Numbered from the stretch's first letter, positions 1-8,080 are shown. The stretch: 26,670 bases of DNA from an uncultured Cardiobacterium sp. (GCF_938028825.1 NZ_CALIZP010000093.1:1-26670); one strand, 5' to 3'. Program-made: numbers and translations. Notes: a model not told the origin generated them from the letters alone.

Positions 1-205
1 CCGCTGCTTTGTCGGCGGCGGCTTTTTCTTTCGCCGCTTTGGCCGCCGCTGCTTTCTCGGCAGCGGCTTTTTCTTTCGCCGCCTTGGCTGCGGCTGCTTT
101 GTCGGCGGCGGCTTTTTCTTTCGCTGCTTGGGCGGCCGTTGCCTTGTCGGCGGCGGCTTTTTCTTTCGCCGCCTTGGCCGCCGCTGCTTTGTCGGCGGCG
201 GCTTT
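1..205. repeat. 45-bp in-frame tandem repeats in the tolA helix
   Basis: The pentad of T-rich motifs on the plus strand recurs with an exact 45-base period (for example the GCTTTTTCTTT motif at 21, 66, 111 and 156). About four and a half units are visible, each coding 15 residues of Ala/Lys with an Asp or Glu. Units differ by only a few bases, so this tract is prone to copy-number change. It may continue beyond the left edge. Confidence 0.85.
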
Positions 206-862
206 GGCCTGTTTTTCGGCCTGTTCGGCAGCGCGTTTTTCGGCAGCGGCTTTTTCGGCGGCCGCGCGCGCTTCTTTGTCGGCTCTGGTTTTGGCGGCGG
301 CGGCTTCGCGCGCTTCTCGGTCTGCCTGTTCTTTGGCGGCTTTGACTTCCTGCGCGGAGCGTTCTTTGGCGGTTTGTCTGGCAGCGGCATCTTGGGCGGC
401 TTTTTCGCGTGCCGCCCGGGCGGCTTTTTCGGCAGCTTCTCTGGCGGCTTGTTCCCGTTCTTGTCGCGCGGCTTCTGCTTGCCGCGCGGCTTCGGCACGG
501 CGGGCGGCTTCTTCGGCCCGGCGCTGTTGTTCTTCGGCGGCGCGGCGCGCGGCTTCTTCTTCCCGCCGTCGCGCTTCTTCGGCTTGTCTTTCGGCTTCGA
601 GGCGGGCGCGTTCTTCGGCTTGTTGTCTGGCGGTGATGTTGTCGAGGGTGTTTTGCAGGGTGCGCGCGTCCACGATTTGCGTGGCGATGGGTTCGGCATC
701 AGGGTTTTGCGCCGTCGGAGTTTTGCCGCCGTCGATTTCGATGGGGTGTTCGCGTCCGAGCAGGAAGATGAGGGCGAGGGCGATGATGCCGATGCTTATG
801 CCCGCGATGCCGCCCAGGTTTTCTTGCAGGATGATGCGCTGCGGCTGGCGGCTTTCTCTCAC
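1..862 (-). CDS. tolA: TolA, cell-envelope Tol-Pal linker protein (partial, C-terminus outside window)
   Basis: TolA is an inner-membrane protein that spans the periplasm and carries the proton-motive signal from TolQR to TolB/Pal at the outer membrane during constriction. The frame is open from a GTG at 862 to the left edge (287 codons). It shows a short cytoplasmic head, one hydrophobic segment at about residues 17-35, a linker, then from about residue 80 a long Ala/Lys/Glu/Arg-rich helix ending in near-identical 15-residue repeats. This is the architecture of TolA domains I and II; domain III would lie beyond the window. The GTG overlaps the tolR stop (GTGA, 859-862), which suggests translational coupling. 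Sequence of the helix alone is low complexity and not diagnostic, so the assignment rests on the membrane anchor plus the tolQ-tolR context. No visible Shine-Dalgarno decides the start. Confidence 0.85.
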   Translation of the reverse strand, partial: MRESRQPQRIILQENLGGIAGISIGIIALALIFLLGREHPIEIDGGKTPTAQNPDAEPIATQIVDARTLQNTLDNITARQQAEERARLEAERQAEEARRREEEAARRAAEEQQRRAEEAARRAEAARQAEAARQEREQAAREAAEKAARAAREKAAQDAAARQTAKERSAQEVKAAKEQADREAREAAAAKTRADKEARAAAEKAAAEKRAAEQAEKQAKAAADKAAAAKAAKEKAAADKATAAQAAKEKAAADKAAAAKAAKEKAAAEKAAAAKAAKEKAAADKAA

Positions 863-1311
863 GGTTTTCCCCCGCTTTCCGGCGGTTGTTCGGTGACGAG
901 GCCGACTTTTCTGGCACCGCCTTGTTGCAGGAGGACGATGCCGTCGATGACGCGGTTGTAGTTGGCGTTGGTGTCGCCCTGGACGAGGACGGGCAGGTCG
1001 GGGTGTTCGGCGAGGGCCTGTTGGGTGAGGGCGATGATGTCGTCGGGCAAGAGCGGCTGTTTGTCGTTGCCCCGGTTGAGGTAGTAGCTGCCGGCGGCGT
1101 CCACGCTGAGGATGAGCGGCAGGGTGTCGTTGCCGGCGTCTTCCGGCATTTCGAGGACTTCCGAGCTGGTGTCGGGCAGGTCGATTTCGATGCTTTGCTG
1201 GTGGATAAGCGGGGCGGCAATCATGAAGATGACGAGCAGCACGAGCATGACGTCGATGTAGGGGACGACGTTCATTTCGGCTTTGAGTTTGTGGCGGCGG
1301 TTGCGGCTCAT
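859..1311 (-). CDS. tolR: TolR, Tol-Pal stator protein
   Basis: TolR is the ExbD/TolR-family partner of TolQ; together they form the proton channel that powers TolA. The 150-residue product is close to the usual length (about 140-150). It has a short basic N-terminus, one membrane segment at about residues 15-35 with the conserved proton-carrying aspartate at position 20 (motif VPYIDVMLVLLVIFM), and a periplasmic domain ending in the GDTNANY and VGLVTE-type segments seen in the family. The ATG at 1311 overlaps the tolQ TGA (1308-1311, ATGA), and its own TGA overlaps the tolA GTG, so the three are very probably translated as a coupled set. Confidence 0.96.
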   Translation of the reverse strand: MSRNRRHKLKAEMNVVPYIDVMLVLLVIFMIAAPLIHQQSIEIDLPDTSSEVLEMPEDAGNDTLPLILSVDAAGSYYLNRGNDKQPLLPDDIIALTQQALAEHPDLPVLVQGDTNANYNRVIDGIVLLQQGGARKVGLVTEQPPESGGKP

Positions 1312-2027
1312 GCGGGTTTTCTCTGTTGTCTGCGCTGGTAGTCGCGGGCGCGCAGGATTTGGCGTTGCAGGAGGTTGCAGAATTCTTCGATGAAGGCGTC
1401 GTATTCGACGACGAGGGTCTCGGAGCGGGCGACGAAGTAGTTGTAGGAGAGGACGGAGGGGATGGCGGCGAGCAGGCCGATGGCGGTGGCAATCAGCGCT
1501 TCGGCGATGCCCGGCGCGACGCTGGAAATGCTGGCGGTTTTTTCGCCGCCGATGGCGATGAAGGAGTTCATGATGCCGTACACGGTGCCGAGCAGGCCGA
1601 TGTAGGGCGCGGATGAGCCGATGGTGGCCAGCACGTTCAGGCCGCGTTCCTGGTGCGCGGTTTCGCGGTTGTGTGCGGCAGTCATGGCGCGGCGGCAGTT
1701 GTGGACGATGACGTCGGGGTCTTCGAGGTCGTTGCCGTTGAACTGGGTGAATTCGCGGAAGCCGTCAATGAAGATGCGTTCGATGCTTTCAGTGTGGCGT
1801 TTTTCGTAGTTGGCGTAGAGGACTTCGAGGTCGCTGCCCGACCAGAAGGTTTGGTCGAAGTTGCGGTTTTTGCGGCGCAGGCGCAGGAACTGGATGTATT
1901 TTTTGCCGGTGAGGTAGAGGGTGCTTAAGAACATCAGGAAGAGAATGGTCATGATGACTTTGACCGGCAGGCTGGCGTTGCCGATGAGGTGGGTGACGGA
2001 CAGGCCGGTTTGTGCGGTGGGCTCCAA
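1308..2027 (-). CDS. tolQ: TolQ, Tol-Pal proton channel subunit
   Basis: TolQ is the MotA/TolQ/ExbB-family inner-membrane protein of the Tol-Pal motor. The 239-residue product has a first membrane segment at about residues 22-40, a large cytoplasmic loop, and two more segments in the conserved C-terminal part (motifs SAPYIGLLGTVYGIM and IAEALIATAIGLLAAIP). The start is a TTG at 2027; it is preferred because AAGGAG (2034-2039) lies six bases upstream and the next in-frame Met is already inside the first membrane segment. It follows ruvB by 71 bases. The thioesterase gene ybgC, which commonly precedes tolQ, is not present between ruvB and tolQ here. Confidence 0.95.
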   Translation of the reverse strand: MEPTAQTGLSVTHLIGNASLPVKVIMTILFLMFLSTLYLTGKKYIQFLRLRRKNRNFDQTFWSGSDLEVLYANYEKRHTESIERIFIDGFREFTQFNGNDLEDPDVIVHNCRRAMTAAHNRETAHQERGLNVLATIGSSAPYIGLLGTVYGIMNSFIAIGGEKTASISSVAPGIAEALIATAIGLLAAIPSVLSYNYFVARSETLVVEYDAFIEEFCNLLQRQILRARDYQRRQQRKPA

Positions 2028-2098
2028 GTTGGTCTCCTTTTTGTCTGGATGAGCGGGGGATTGCGGTAGTGTAACGTATGGGTTGTGCGGGGTGTGCG

Positions 2099-3109
2099 TT
2101 ACGGTTTGGGCATTTCCCTGTTGAGGTGGATGTAGGCGCGGGCGGTGGCGACGCGGCCGCGCGGGGTGCGTTGCAGGTAGCCCTGCTGGATGAGGTAGGG
2201 TTCGACGATGTCTTCGAGGGTGCCGCGTTCTTCGCCGATGCTGGCGGCAAGGGTGTCGAGACCGACCGGCCCGCCCGCGAAGTGGTCGATGATGATGGTG
2301 AGCAGGCGGCGGTCGAGGTTGTCGAAGCCGAGGCCGTCAATGGCGAGCAGCGACAGGGCTTCGTCGGCAATGGTGCGGGTGATGACGCCGCTGCCGCGCA
2401 CATCGGCGTAGTCGCGCACACGGCGCAGGAGGCGGTTGGCGATGCGCGGGGTGCCGCGCGCGCGTTTGCCGATTTCCACCGCGCCTTCATCTTCCATTTT
2501 CACGCCAAGCAGGTGGCCGGCGCGCAGCACGACTTCGGTCAGTTCGCTTTCGCTGTAAAACTGCAGGTGCTGGGTGATGCCGAAGCGGTCGCGCAGCGGT
2601 GCACTGAGCAGGCCGCTGCGGGTGGTCGCGCCGACAAGGGTGAAGGGTTTGATGGGCAGGATGATGGAGCGTGCCGCCGGGCCTTCGCCGATCATGATGT
2701 CGATGCGGTAGTCTTCCATCGCGGAGTAGAGGACTTCTTCAACGGCGGGGGAGAGGCGGTGGATTTCGTCGATAAAGAGGACGTCGTGGCTTTCGAGGTT
2801 GGTCAGCACCGCCGCAAGGTCACCGCCTTTGTCGAGGATGGGGCCGGAGGTCTGGCGCAGGTTCACCCCCAGTTCGGCGGCGATGATGTTCGCCATCGTC
2901 GTTTTGCCAAGGCCGGGCGGGCCGAAGAGGAGGACGTGATCCAGCGCCTCGCCGCGCGCGAGTGCCGCTTCGATGAAGATAGCCATTTGCGCTTTCAGCG
3001 CGCTTTGCCCGATATATTCGGCAAGACGTTTGGGGCGGACGGCGCGCTCAACGGCCTGTTCGTCGTTGCCCTGACTGGCGCCGTGGATGAGGCGGTCGGA
3101 TTCGATCAT
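2099..3109 (-). CDS. ruvB: RuvB, Holliday junction branch-migration ATPase
   Basis: RuvB is the AAA+ motor that drives branch migration of Holliday junctions together with RuvA. The 336-residue length is typical. Visible motifs are the RPK(R)L..YIGQ N-terminus at about residues 25-35, Walker A GPPGLGKT at 63-70, Walker B LFIDEIHR at 111-118, sensor-1 region VGATTRSG followed by the LRDRFG arginine-finger segment, and a C-terminal winged-helix DNA-binding domain with the family-typical RTPRGR motif. It starts five bases after the ruvA stop, in the usual ruvC-ruvA-ruvB order. Confidence 0.98.
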   Translation of the reverse strand: MIESDRLIHGASQGNDEQAVERAVRPKRLAEYIGQSALKAQMAIFIEAALARGEALDHVLLFGPPGLGKTTMANIIAAELGVNLRQTSGPILDKGGDLAAVLTNLESHDVLFIDEIHRLSPAVEEVLYSAMEDYRIDIMIGEGPAARSIILPIKPFTLVGATTRSGLLSAPLRDRFGITQHLQFYSESELTEVVLRAGHLLGVKMEDEGAVEIGKRARGTPRIANRLLRRVRDYADVRGSGVITRTIADEALSLLAIDGLGFDNLDRRLLTIIIDHFAGGPVGLDTLAASIGEERGTLEDIVEPYLIQQGYLQRTPRGRVATARAYIHLNREMPKP

Positions 3110-3114
3110 GGTTT

Positions 3115-3714
3115 TTATGGTTTGCCGGTGAATTTGAGTTGCAGGGCGCGGCGGATGAGGGTGTCGGTGTCGGTGTCGTCATCGCTGCCGACGCGTTCGA
3201 TGAGTTGCGCCGCCTCACCAGGTTTGTAGCCAAGGGCGACCAGGGCTTCTTCGGCATCCAGCCGGGCAGAGGCGGGGCGGATGATGCCCTGCCCGCTCGC
3301 GACGCCGACCGGCAGGCGGGTGACGCGGTCGTTCAGTTCGATGAGCAGGCGTTCGGCGGTTTTTTTGCCAACGCCGGGCAATTTCACCAGCGCCGCGCTA
3401 TCCTGGTTGCGCACGATTTGCGTCAGCATATCAACGTCGAAACCGGAGAGGATGAGCAGGGCGATTTTCGGGCCGACGCCGCTGACGCGGATCATTTCGC
3501 GGAACCAGCCGCGCTGTTGCAGGGTGAGGAAACCGTAAAGGTAGTGGCCGTCGTCGCGCACGGCATGATGCACGAACAGCGCCGCTTCCTGCCCTTCGTG
3601 GACGCGTTCCAGGACCGCAAGCGGCACGGAGACTTCATAGCCGACACCGCCGGTTTCGATGATGATTTGTCCGGCTTGTTTGAGCAGCACCGTGCCGCGC
3701 AGGTAAGCAATCAT
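3115..3714 (-). CDS. ruvA: RuvA, Holliday junction recognition subunit
   Basis: RuvA tetramers bind and flatten the four-way junction and load RuvB. The open frame extends upstream to 3783, but the start at 3714 gives the canonical MIAYLRG N-terminus and 199 residues, the usual length; the longer version would run into ruvC. Domain I is the OB fold (about 1-62), domain II has two helix-hairpin-helix motifs (VSGVGPKIAL and LPGVGKKTAERL), and the small C-terminal three-helix domain ends in LIRRALQLK. Its ATG is one base past the ruvC TAG, so the two are probably coupled. Confidence 0.97.
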   Translation of the reverse strand: MIAYLRGTVLLKQAGQIIIETGGVGYEVSVPLAVLERVHEGQEAALFVHHAVRDDGHYLYGFLTLQQRGWFREMIRVSGVGPKIALLILSGFDVDMLTQIVRNQDSAALVKLPGVGKKTAERLLIELNDRVTRLPVGVASGQGIIRPASARLDAEEALVALGYKPGEAAQLIERVGSDDDTDTDTLIRRALQLKFTGKP

Positions 3715-3715
3715 T

Positions 3716-4240
3716 CTAAGTCTCCCAGGCAGCGAGCAGACCCGCCTGCTGTTGCCGCTTTTGTGTTTGCAGATGGTGCGCATGGGTGAGGGCGACGGCG
3801 AGGGCGTCGGCGGCGTCGCTTTGAATCACGCCGCTGCGGTTCAGCAGCATTTTCACCATATGCTGCACCTGCGCCTTTTCCGCACCGCCCTTGCCGACCA
3901 CCGCCTGCTTGATGCTTTTCGCCGCATACTCGGCGACGGGCAACTGCGCCAGCACCGCCGCGCAAATGGCGACGCCGCGCGCCTGCCCCAGTTTCAGCGC
4001 CGAGTTCGGATTCTTGTGCACAAAAATCGCCTCAATCGCAAACTCCTGCGGGCGGTACATGCGGATCAGCTCGCTGATACCCTGATGAATCATCATCAGG
4101 CGCAGCGGCATCGCTTCATCCGCGAGGCGGATACAGCCGCTATCGACATAGCGCACCTCCTGCCCCGTGACATCAATAATGCCGTAACCGGTGACGCGCG
4201 AGCCGGGGTCAGTGCCGAGAATGCGGCGGGTAACAGCCAT
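3716..4240 (-). CDS. ruvC: RuvC, Holliday junction resolvase
   Basis: RuvC is the RNase H-fold endonuclease that cleaves Holliday junctions. The 174-residue product carries the four acidic catalytic residues in the expected places: D11 (LGTDPGSR), E70 (FAIE), D142 and D145 (SDAADALA). The start at 4240 is immediately next to the yebC stop. A glutamine-rich tail (about residues 157-174) follows the last conserved helix and is slightly unusual but within family variation. Confidence 0.97.
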   Translation of the reverse strand: MAVTRRILGTDPGSRVTGYGIIDVTGQEVRYVDSGCIRLADEAMPLRLMMIHQGISELIRMYRPQEFAIEAIFVHKNPNSALKLGQARGVAICAAVLAQLPVAEYAAKSIKQAVVGKGGAEKAQVQHMVKMLLNRSGVIQSDAADALAVALTHAHHLQTQKRQQQAGLLAAWET

Positions 4241-4975
4241 CTAGCCGGCAAAATCTTCAGGAAAATCGGCGTTGGTATAGACGCTTTGCACATCGTCCAA
4301 CTCTTCCAGCCGCTCGATCATGCGCATCACCTTGTCGGCGTCCTCGGCGGAGACGGGCGAAAGATTATCGGCGCGCATCGTCACCTCGCTCTCATCCGGC
4401 GTATAACCGGCGGCGACCAGCGCGTCATACACGGCGGCATAACTTTCCGGCGACGTCAGCACCTCGGCGCCGTTCTCGTCCACTTCCATATCGTCCGCGC
4501 CTGCTTCCAGCGCCACCTCCATGAAGGCGTCTTCATTCTCGACCTTCTCGAAAAAGAGCACACCGCGCTCGGTGAACTGAAAGGCGACCGAGCCGGAGGT
4601 GCCGAGATTCCCGCCCGCCTTGGTGAAGGCATGACGCACCTCGCCGACCGTGCGGTTCTTGTTGTCGGTCAAGCAATCGACCATCACCGCGACGCCGCCC
4701 GGCCCGTAGCCTTCATAACGGATTTCCTCCATCTGCGCGCCGCCGAGCTCGCCCGCGCCGCGCTTGATGGCGCGATCCATCGTATCCTTCGACATGTTCT
4801 CCGCCTGCGCCTTGGCAACGGCGAGACGCAGACGCGGATTACTGTTTGGATCCGAACCGCCGTGGCGCGCGGCAATCGTCAACTCGCGGATCAAACGGGT
4901 GAACACCTTGCCGCGCTTCGCATCTTCCTTTGCCTTCTTGTGCTTGATATTCGCCCACTTACTATGACCGGCCAT
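4241..4975 (-). CDS. yebC: YebC/TACO1-family protein (translation/transcription-associated)
   Basis: The 244-residue product starts with the diagnostic MAGHSKWANIKHKK motif and contains the YEGYGPGG motif of the YebC/PmpR/TACO1 family. Members have been described as DNA-binding regulators, and newer work links them to relief of ribosome stalling; the sequence does not decide between these for this member. The open frame continues upstream to 5785, but the conserved N-terminus and the Shine-Dalgarno TGGAGGA about 5-6 bases upstream fix the ATG at 4975. It leads directly into ruvC with no gap, the standard gammaproteobacterial arrangement. Confidence 0.96.
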   Translation of the reverse strand: MAGHSKWANIKHKKAKEDAKRGKVFTRLIRELTIAARHGGSDPNSNPRLRLAVAKAQAENMSKDTMDRAIKRGAGELGGAQMEEIRYEGYGPGGVAVMVDCLTDNKNRTVGEVRHAFTKAGGNLGTSGSVAFQFTERGVLFFEKVENEDAFMEVALEAGADDMEVDENGAEVLTSPESYAAVYDALVAAGYTPDESEVTMRADNLSPVSAEDADKVMRMIERLEELDDVQSVYTNADFPEDFAG

Positions 4976-5013
4976 AAAAATCCTCCAATAAAAAACAGAA
5001 CAGAAAGGCGCGC

Positions 5014-5043
5014 ATTCTAGCTTTCCGGCAAACGCGCGCGCAA
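5014..5043 (-). promoter_or_regulatory. Possible sigma70 promoter for yebC-ruvCAB
   Basis: On the minus strand TTGCGC (5038-5043) and TAGAAT (5014-5019) are 18 bases apart, overlapping the end of the upstream transporter gene and ending about 38 bases before the yebC ATG. The -10 fits well; the -35 is a partial match. Confidence 0.45.
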
Positions 5044-5955
5044 ACGCGCCGCGCCCCATTCCGAAGCGGCAATTCCCGCCGCCACCAACAGCAGCGCCAC
5101 CCACACATAACCGCCCAACCGTTCCTCCGGAAACACCGCCACCCCGACCAGCGCGCCGAATACCGGCAACAAATTCATGGTGAGTGCCGCCCGCCCCGCG
5201 CCGATGGCAATCACGCTCTCCATATAAAACAGTTTCGACAAAATCGCGATAAACACCGCCACATAAACGAGCAGCAGCCACGCCTGCCACGGCGGTTGGC
5301 GGAAACCCTGCGCAACCCCTTCCCACAAGAAAAACGGCGCGGACACCACCACCGCCGCAACACACATCGCCCAGAGCAGGCTCGCCCAATGCACCACCGG
5401 TGCACGGCGCAGCGCCAGCGAATAACCCGCATAAATCGCGGACGTGACCAGCGCCAGCACATCGCCCGCCGCAAGTCCCGTATTCAGCAGCGCGCGCGGA
5501 TGCCCCTTGCTCACCACCCAGACCACGCCGACAAACGACAGCGCCACCCCCAGCCATTGCAGCGGATGCGCCCGCCCGCGCAGGAAAAACACTTCGACCA
5601 GCAGCACCATCACCGGAATCAGCGCCGTAATAATCGACACATTGACCACCGACGCGCCGCGCACATACGCGCTGTACAACACAATATTGAACAGCGCAAA
5701 ACCGCTGCCACCGACGACCAGCAGCCACCACTTGCGCCGCCTGAGTACCGGCAAATCCCCGCGAATGCGCGCGCGGAACAGCCACGACAACAACGCCGCT
5801 GCCAGCACCCAGCGCCAGAAGGTGAATTCATACGGCGTCAGCCACGCCTTGCCGAGCTTGCCGGCCACATTACTCGTCGCCCAAAACAGCGGTGCCAAAA
5901 ACAGCATCACATACGGATGCGGCAGACCGTTCGCCTGCCAGAAACGCATAGACAT
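5017..5955 (-). CDS. EamA-family (DMT superfamily) membrane transporter
   Basis: The 312-residue protein is almost wholly hydrophobic, with about ten predicted membrane segments arranged as two homologous halves, as in EamA (drug/metabolite transporter superfamily) proteins. Family-type features include the N-terminal FWATSNVAGK segment and the second-half segments around residues 240-260 (MNLLPVFGALVGV) where a conserved Pro lies in a helix. Members export amino acids, purines or other metabolites; the substrate cannot be read from sequence. The start at 5955 has GAAGG six or so bases upstream; a second in-frame ATG two codons later is also possible. It lies 41 bases upstream of yebC and may be co-transcribed. 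Confidence 0.88.
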   Translation of the reverse strand: MSMRFWQANGLPHPYVMLFLAPLFWATSNVAGKLGKAWLTPYEFTFWRWVLAAALLSWLFRARIRGDLPVLRRRKWWLLVVGGSGFALFNIVLYSAYVRGASVVNVSIITALIPVMVLLVEVFFLRGRAHPLQWLGVALSFVGVVWVVSKGHPRALLNTGLAAGDVLALVTSAIYAGYSLALRRAPVVHWASLLWAMCVAAVVVSAPFFLWEGVAQGFRQPPWQAWLLLVYVAVFIAILSKLFYMESVIAIGAGRAALTMNLLPVFGALVGVAVFPEERLGGYVWVALLLVAAGIAASEWGAARLRARLPES

Positions 5956-6636
5956 AAAAAACCTTCAAAAACGTCGCTCTCGACCTTTCACAACATTCTC
6001 CTGCGTACACGGCAAAAATGAAGAACCCCGCAAGCATGGGAACCCGCCCATCTCACGACGAGAAAAATCTTTTCAAAAACAGTGAATAATCCCTCCCCCC
6101 GCATGCGGGGAAGGGGATTTATCTTTGATAATTAAAAGCTTCCGCCTACCCAAACAGGCAGATCCCTGTGCCCAATGGGGAGTTTTGTCGTGTACGAAGA
6201 ACATTTTCTAAAACAAGATATTACCCTCAATCCGGGGCTTCCGCCACAAATCCCGGAGCCACAGGGCATGCCGCAAGCAGAGTTTATCATCGCCACCTGC
6301 CTGCGGACAGGCGGCTTTATCGGCAAGCCGTTACCGGCACATTGTGCGGTTATGGCTTCGACACCGCGCCGGGCGGTCAAAATCATCTCCATCCGGAAGG
6401 CCGGCGAGAAGCGCCCGGCTACAAAAATATGGCAATCTGATGCGCAAGCGGCGGCGGATTGAGATAGTCGGCAACAAATTCATTGATGGCGCGCTTCAAG
6501 ATAACGGCTGCGGGAATTGTGTCTTTCCTTCCCACATTCTTGCACCATTACGGCAGAAATTGCCGCAAAGCGGCAGGACGCTGAAAAATTTTTTACTGCT
6601 TTTTAAGGGGTTTGTTGTAATGACCTCCTGAATTTA
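5956..6636. other. Intergenic gap without a convincing gene
   Basis: About 680 bases between the transporter and the dcw promoter. Short open frames exist on both strands (for example plus 6175-6462 and minus 6132-6392), but none has a recognisable domain, a good ribosome site or coding-like composition. The stretch holds a GC palindrome (6091-6116) and, at 6551-6575, two mutually exclusive small hairpins (CGGCA/TGCCG and TGCCGC/GCGGCA). It could be the remains of a decayed gene or a long leader/regulatory region. Confidence 0.5.
6091..6116. repeat. GC-rich palindrome (REP-like)
   Basis: CCCCGCATGCGGGG at 6097-6110 is a perfect 14-base palindrome, extended by imperfect complementary flanks (CCCT on the left, AAGGGG on the right). 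It sits in the intergenic gap. It resembles small repetitive extragenic palindromes, but only one copy is seen here. Confidence 0.6.
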
Positions 6637-6664
6637 TTGCCGAAATTCATGAACACTTTATAAT
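6637..6664 (+). promoter_or_regulatory. Probable sigma70 promoter of the dcw cluster (Pmra)
   Basis: TTGCCG (6637-6642), a 16-base spacer and a perfect TATAAT (6659-6664), ending 43 bases before the mraZ ATG. A TGGGA pentamer follows at 6666-6670. In other bacteria MraZ represses its own promoter by binding repeated TGGG-type boxes spaced by five bases; only one clear box is visible here, so autoregulation is inferred weakly. Confidence 0.75.
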
Positions 6665-6707
6665 GTGGGAAAAAGTGCAACACATAGGCGCAGGATCGCT
6701 CACTCAC

Positions 6708-7163
6708 ATGTTTCGCGGCATTTACCACATCTCACTCGACAGCAAGGGACGGTTATCCGTTCCGGCGCGGGTGCGGGCGCAGTTTGAAGCGGAAAGTGCG
6801 GGCGGGCTGATTTTGACCGCCGAGCTGGAAGGGCAGTTGTTGCTGTATTCGCTACCGGAGTGGGAGAAGGTGGAGGAAAAGCTGGTCGCGCTGCCGAGTT
6901 TTGATCCGCAAATCCGCCGCTTGAAGCGGCTGTATATGGGCAATGCTGCCGAATGCGAGCTGGATGCGACCGGCCGCATCCTGATTCCGCCGCCGCTGCG
7001 CCAGCGCGCCGGCCTCGACAAGAAGGTGGTGTTGAGCGGTATGGGCAACAAGTTCGAGCTGTGGGCGCAGGAAGCGTGGGATGCGGTGAATGCCGAAGAT
7101 GCCGACGGGCTGCGCGCGGACGGCATTACCCTCAGCGGCGCATTGGAGTCGCTGTCGCTATGA
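6708..7163 (+). CDS. mraZ: MraZ, transcriptional regulator of the dcw cluster
   Basis: MraZ is a ring-forming DNA-binding protein of the AbrB/SpoVT fold that regulates the dcw promoter. The 151-residue product begins MFRGIYHISLDSKGRLSVP, and the two half-domains each carry the DxxGR motif (LDSKGRLSVPAR near residue 10, LDATGRILIPPPLR near residue 85). The open frame begins at 6663, but the start at 6708 gives the conserved N-terminus and lies beyond the promoter; the only ribosome-like site, AGGA at 6692-6695, is a little distant. Its TGA overlaps the rsmH ATG. Confidence 0.97.
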   Translation: MFRGIYHISLDSKGRLSVPARVRAQFEAESAGGLILTAELEGQLLLYSLPEWEKVEEKLVALPSFDPQIRRLKRLYMGNAAECELDATGRILIPPPLRQRAGLDKKVVLSGMGNKFELWAQEAWDAVNAEDADGLRADGITLSGALESLSL

Positions 7164-8080
7164 ATGGTCTGCATACGACGGTGTTGTTGCAGGAAACGGT
7201 GGCGGCGCTCGCCATCCGCCCCGCCGGGCGTTATCTGGACGGCACGTTCGGGCGTGGCGGGCACAGCCGCGCCATCCTCGGCCGGCTTGACGCTGATGGC
7301 CGTTTGTTCGCGCTCGACCGCGACCCGCAGGCTGCTGCCGCCACTGCCACCTGGTCTGACCCCCGTTTTTCTTTTGCCCGCTGTCCGTTTTCGCAGATGG
7401 CGACGGCTTTTGCCGCTGTCGGCGCGGGCAGTCTTGACGGCGTGTTGCTCGACCTCGGCGTGTCTTCGCCGCAACTCGATCAGGCGGAACGCGGTTTTTC
7501 CTTTAACAAGGAAGGCCCGCTCGATATGCGCATGGACAATGCAAGCGGCCTGACCGCCGCCGACTGGCTGGCGGCGGTGGACGAGGCGGCACTGGCCCGC
7601 GTCATCCGCGACTGGGGCGGCGAGCCGCACACGGTGGCGCGCCGCATTGCGCGCGCCATCATCAGCGCCCGCCCGCGCCTGCATTCGACGCTGGATCTCG
7701 CCGCCGTCATCGCCGACGCCGTGCCGCGCAAGCTGCACCGCGCCGGTTTTCATCCGGCGACGCAGTCGTTTCAGGCGATCCGCATCGCGGTCAATGATGA
7801 AGTCGGCGAGATTGAACGCGGCCTGCAAGCCGCGACCACCCTGCTGCGTAGCGGCGGGGTGCTGGCCGTGATTACGTTTCATGGTCTGGAAGATGCGCTG
7901 GTCAAGCGCTTTATCCGCGCCTGCGAAGGCGCGCCGTTGCCGGCAGAGATTCCGTCGGCGCACGACCGGGTGAACCCTTTGCTGCGACTGGTGCCGCCCG
8001 TGATCAAGCCGTCCGCCGGGGAAGTGGCGGGCAATCCGAGAAGTCGCAGTGCAAGACTGAGAAAGGCAGTAAAGATATGA
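7160..8080 (+). CDS. rsmH: RsmH, 16S rRNA C1402 N4-methyltransferase
   Basis: RsmH (MraW) methylates N4 of C1402 in 16S rRNA using S-adenosylmethionine. The start at 7160 overlaps the mraZ stop (ATGA) and yields 306 residues, the usual size. Family motifs are LHTTVLLQETV at the N-terminus, the SAM-binding YLDGTFGRGGHS at about residue 30, LDLGVSSPQLD, the RGFSF..GPLDMRM block, and the C-terminal ITFHGLEDALVKRF (usually FHSLED; here H-G instead of H-S). It ends by overlapping ftsL with another ATGA. Confidence 0.97.
   Translation: MNGLHTTVLLQETVAALAIRPAGRYLDGTFGRGGHSRAILGRLDADGRLFALDRDPQAAAATATWSDPRFSFARCPFSQMATAFAAVGAGSLDGVLLDLGVSSPQLDQAERGFSFNKEGPLDMRMDNASGLTAADWLAAVDEAALARVIRDWGGEPHTVARRIARAIISARPRLHSTLDLAAVIADAVPRKLHRAGFHPATQSFQAIRIAVNDEVGEIERGLQAATTLLRSGGVLAVITFHGLEDALVKRFIRACEGAPLPAEIPSAHDRVNPLLRLVPPVIKPSAGEVAGNPRSRSARLRKAVKI

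Noticed and set aside
1..205. CRISPR-like array
   Set aside because: The 45-base units are contiguous tandem repeats coding an in-frame protein helix, without spacers.
9..896. Plus-strand Ala/Ser/Phe-rich open frame of 295 codons
   Set aside because: It is the antisense shadow of tolA; its composition reflects the GC-rich repeat on the minus strand and it has no ribosome site or family features.
6132..6462. Short open frames on both strands in the transporter-dcw gap
   Set aside because: Neither has a domain, ribosome site or coding pattern, and they overlap each other; treated as non-coding.
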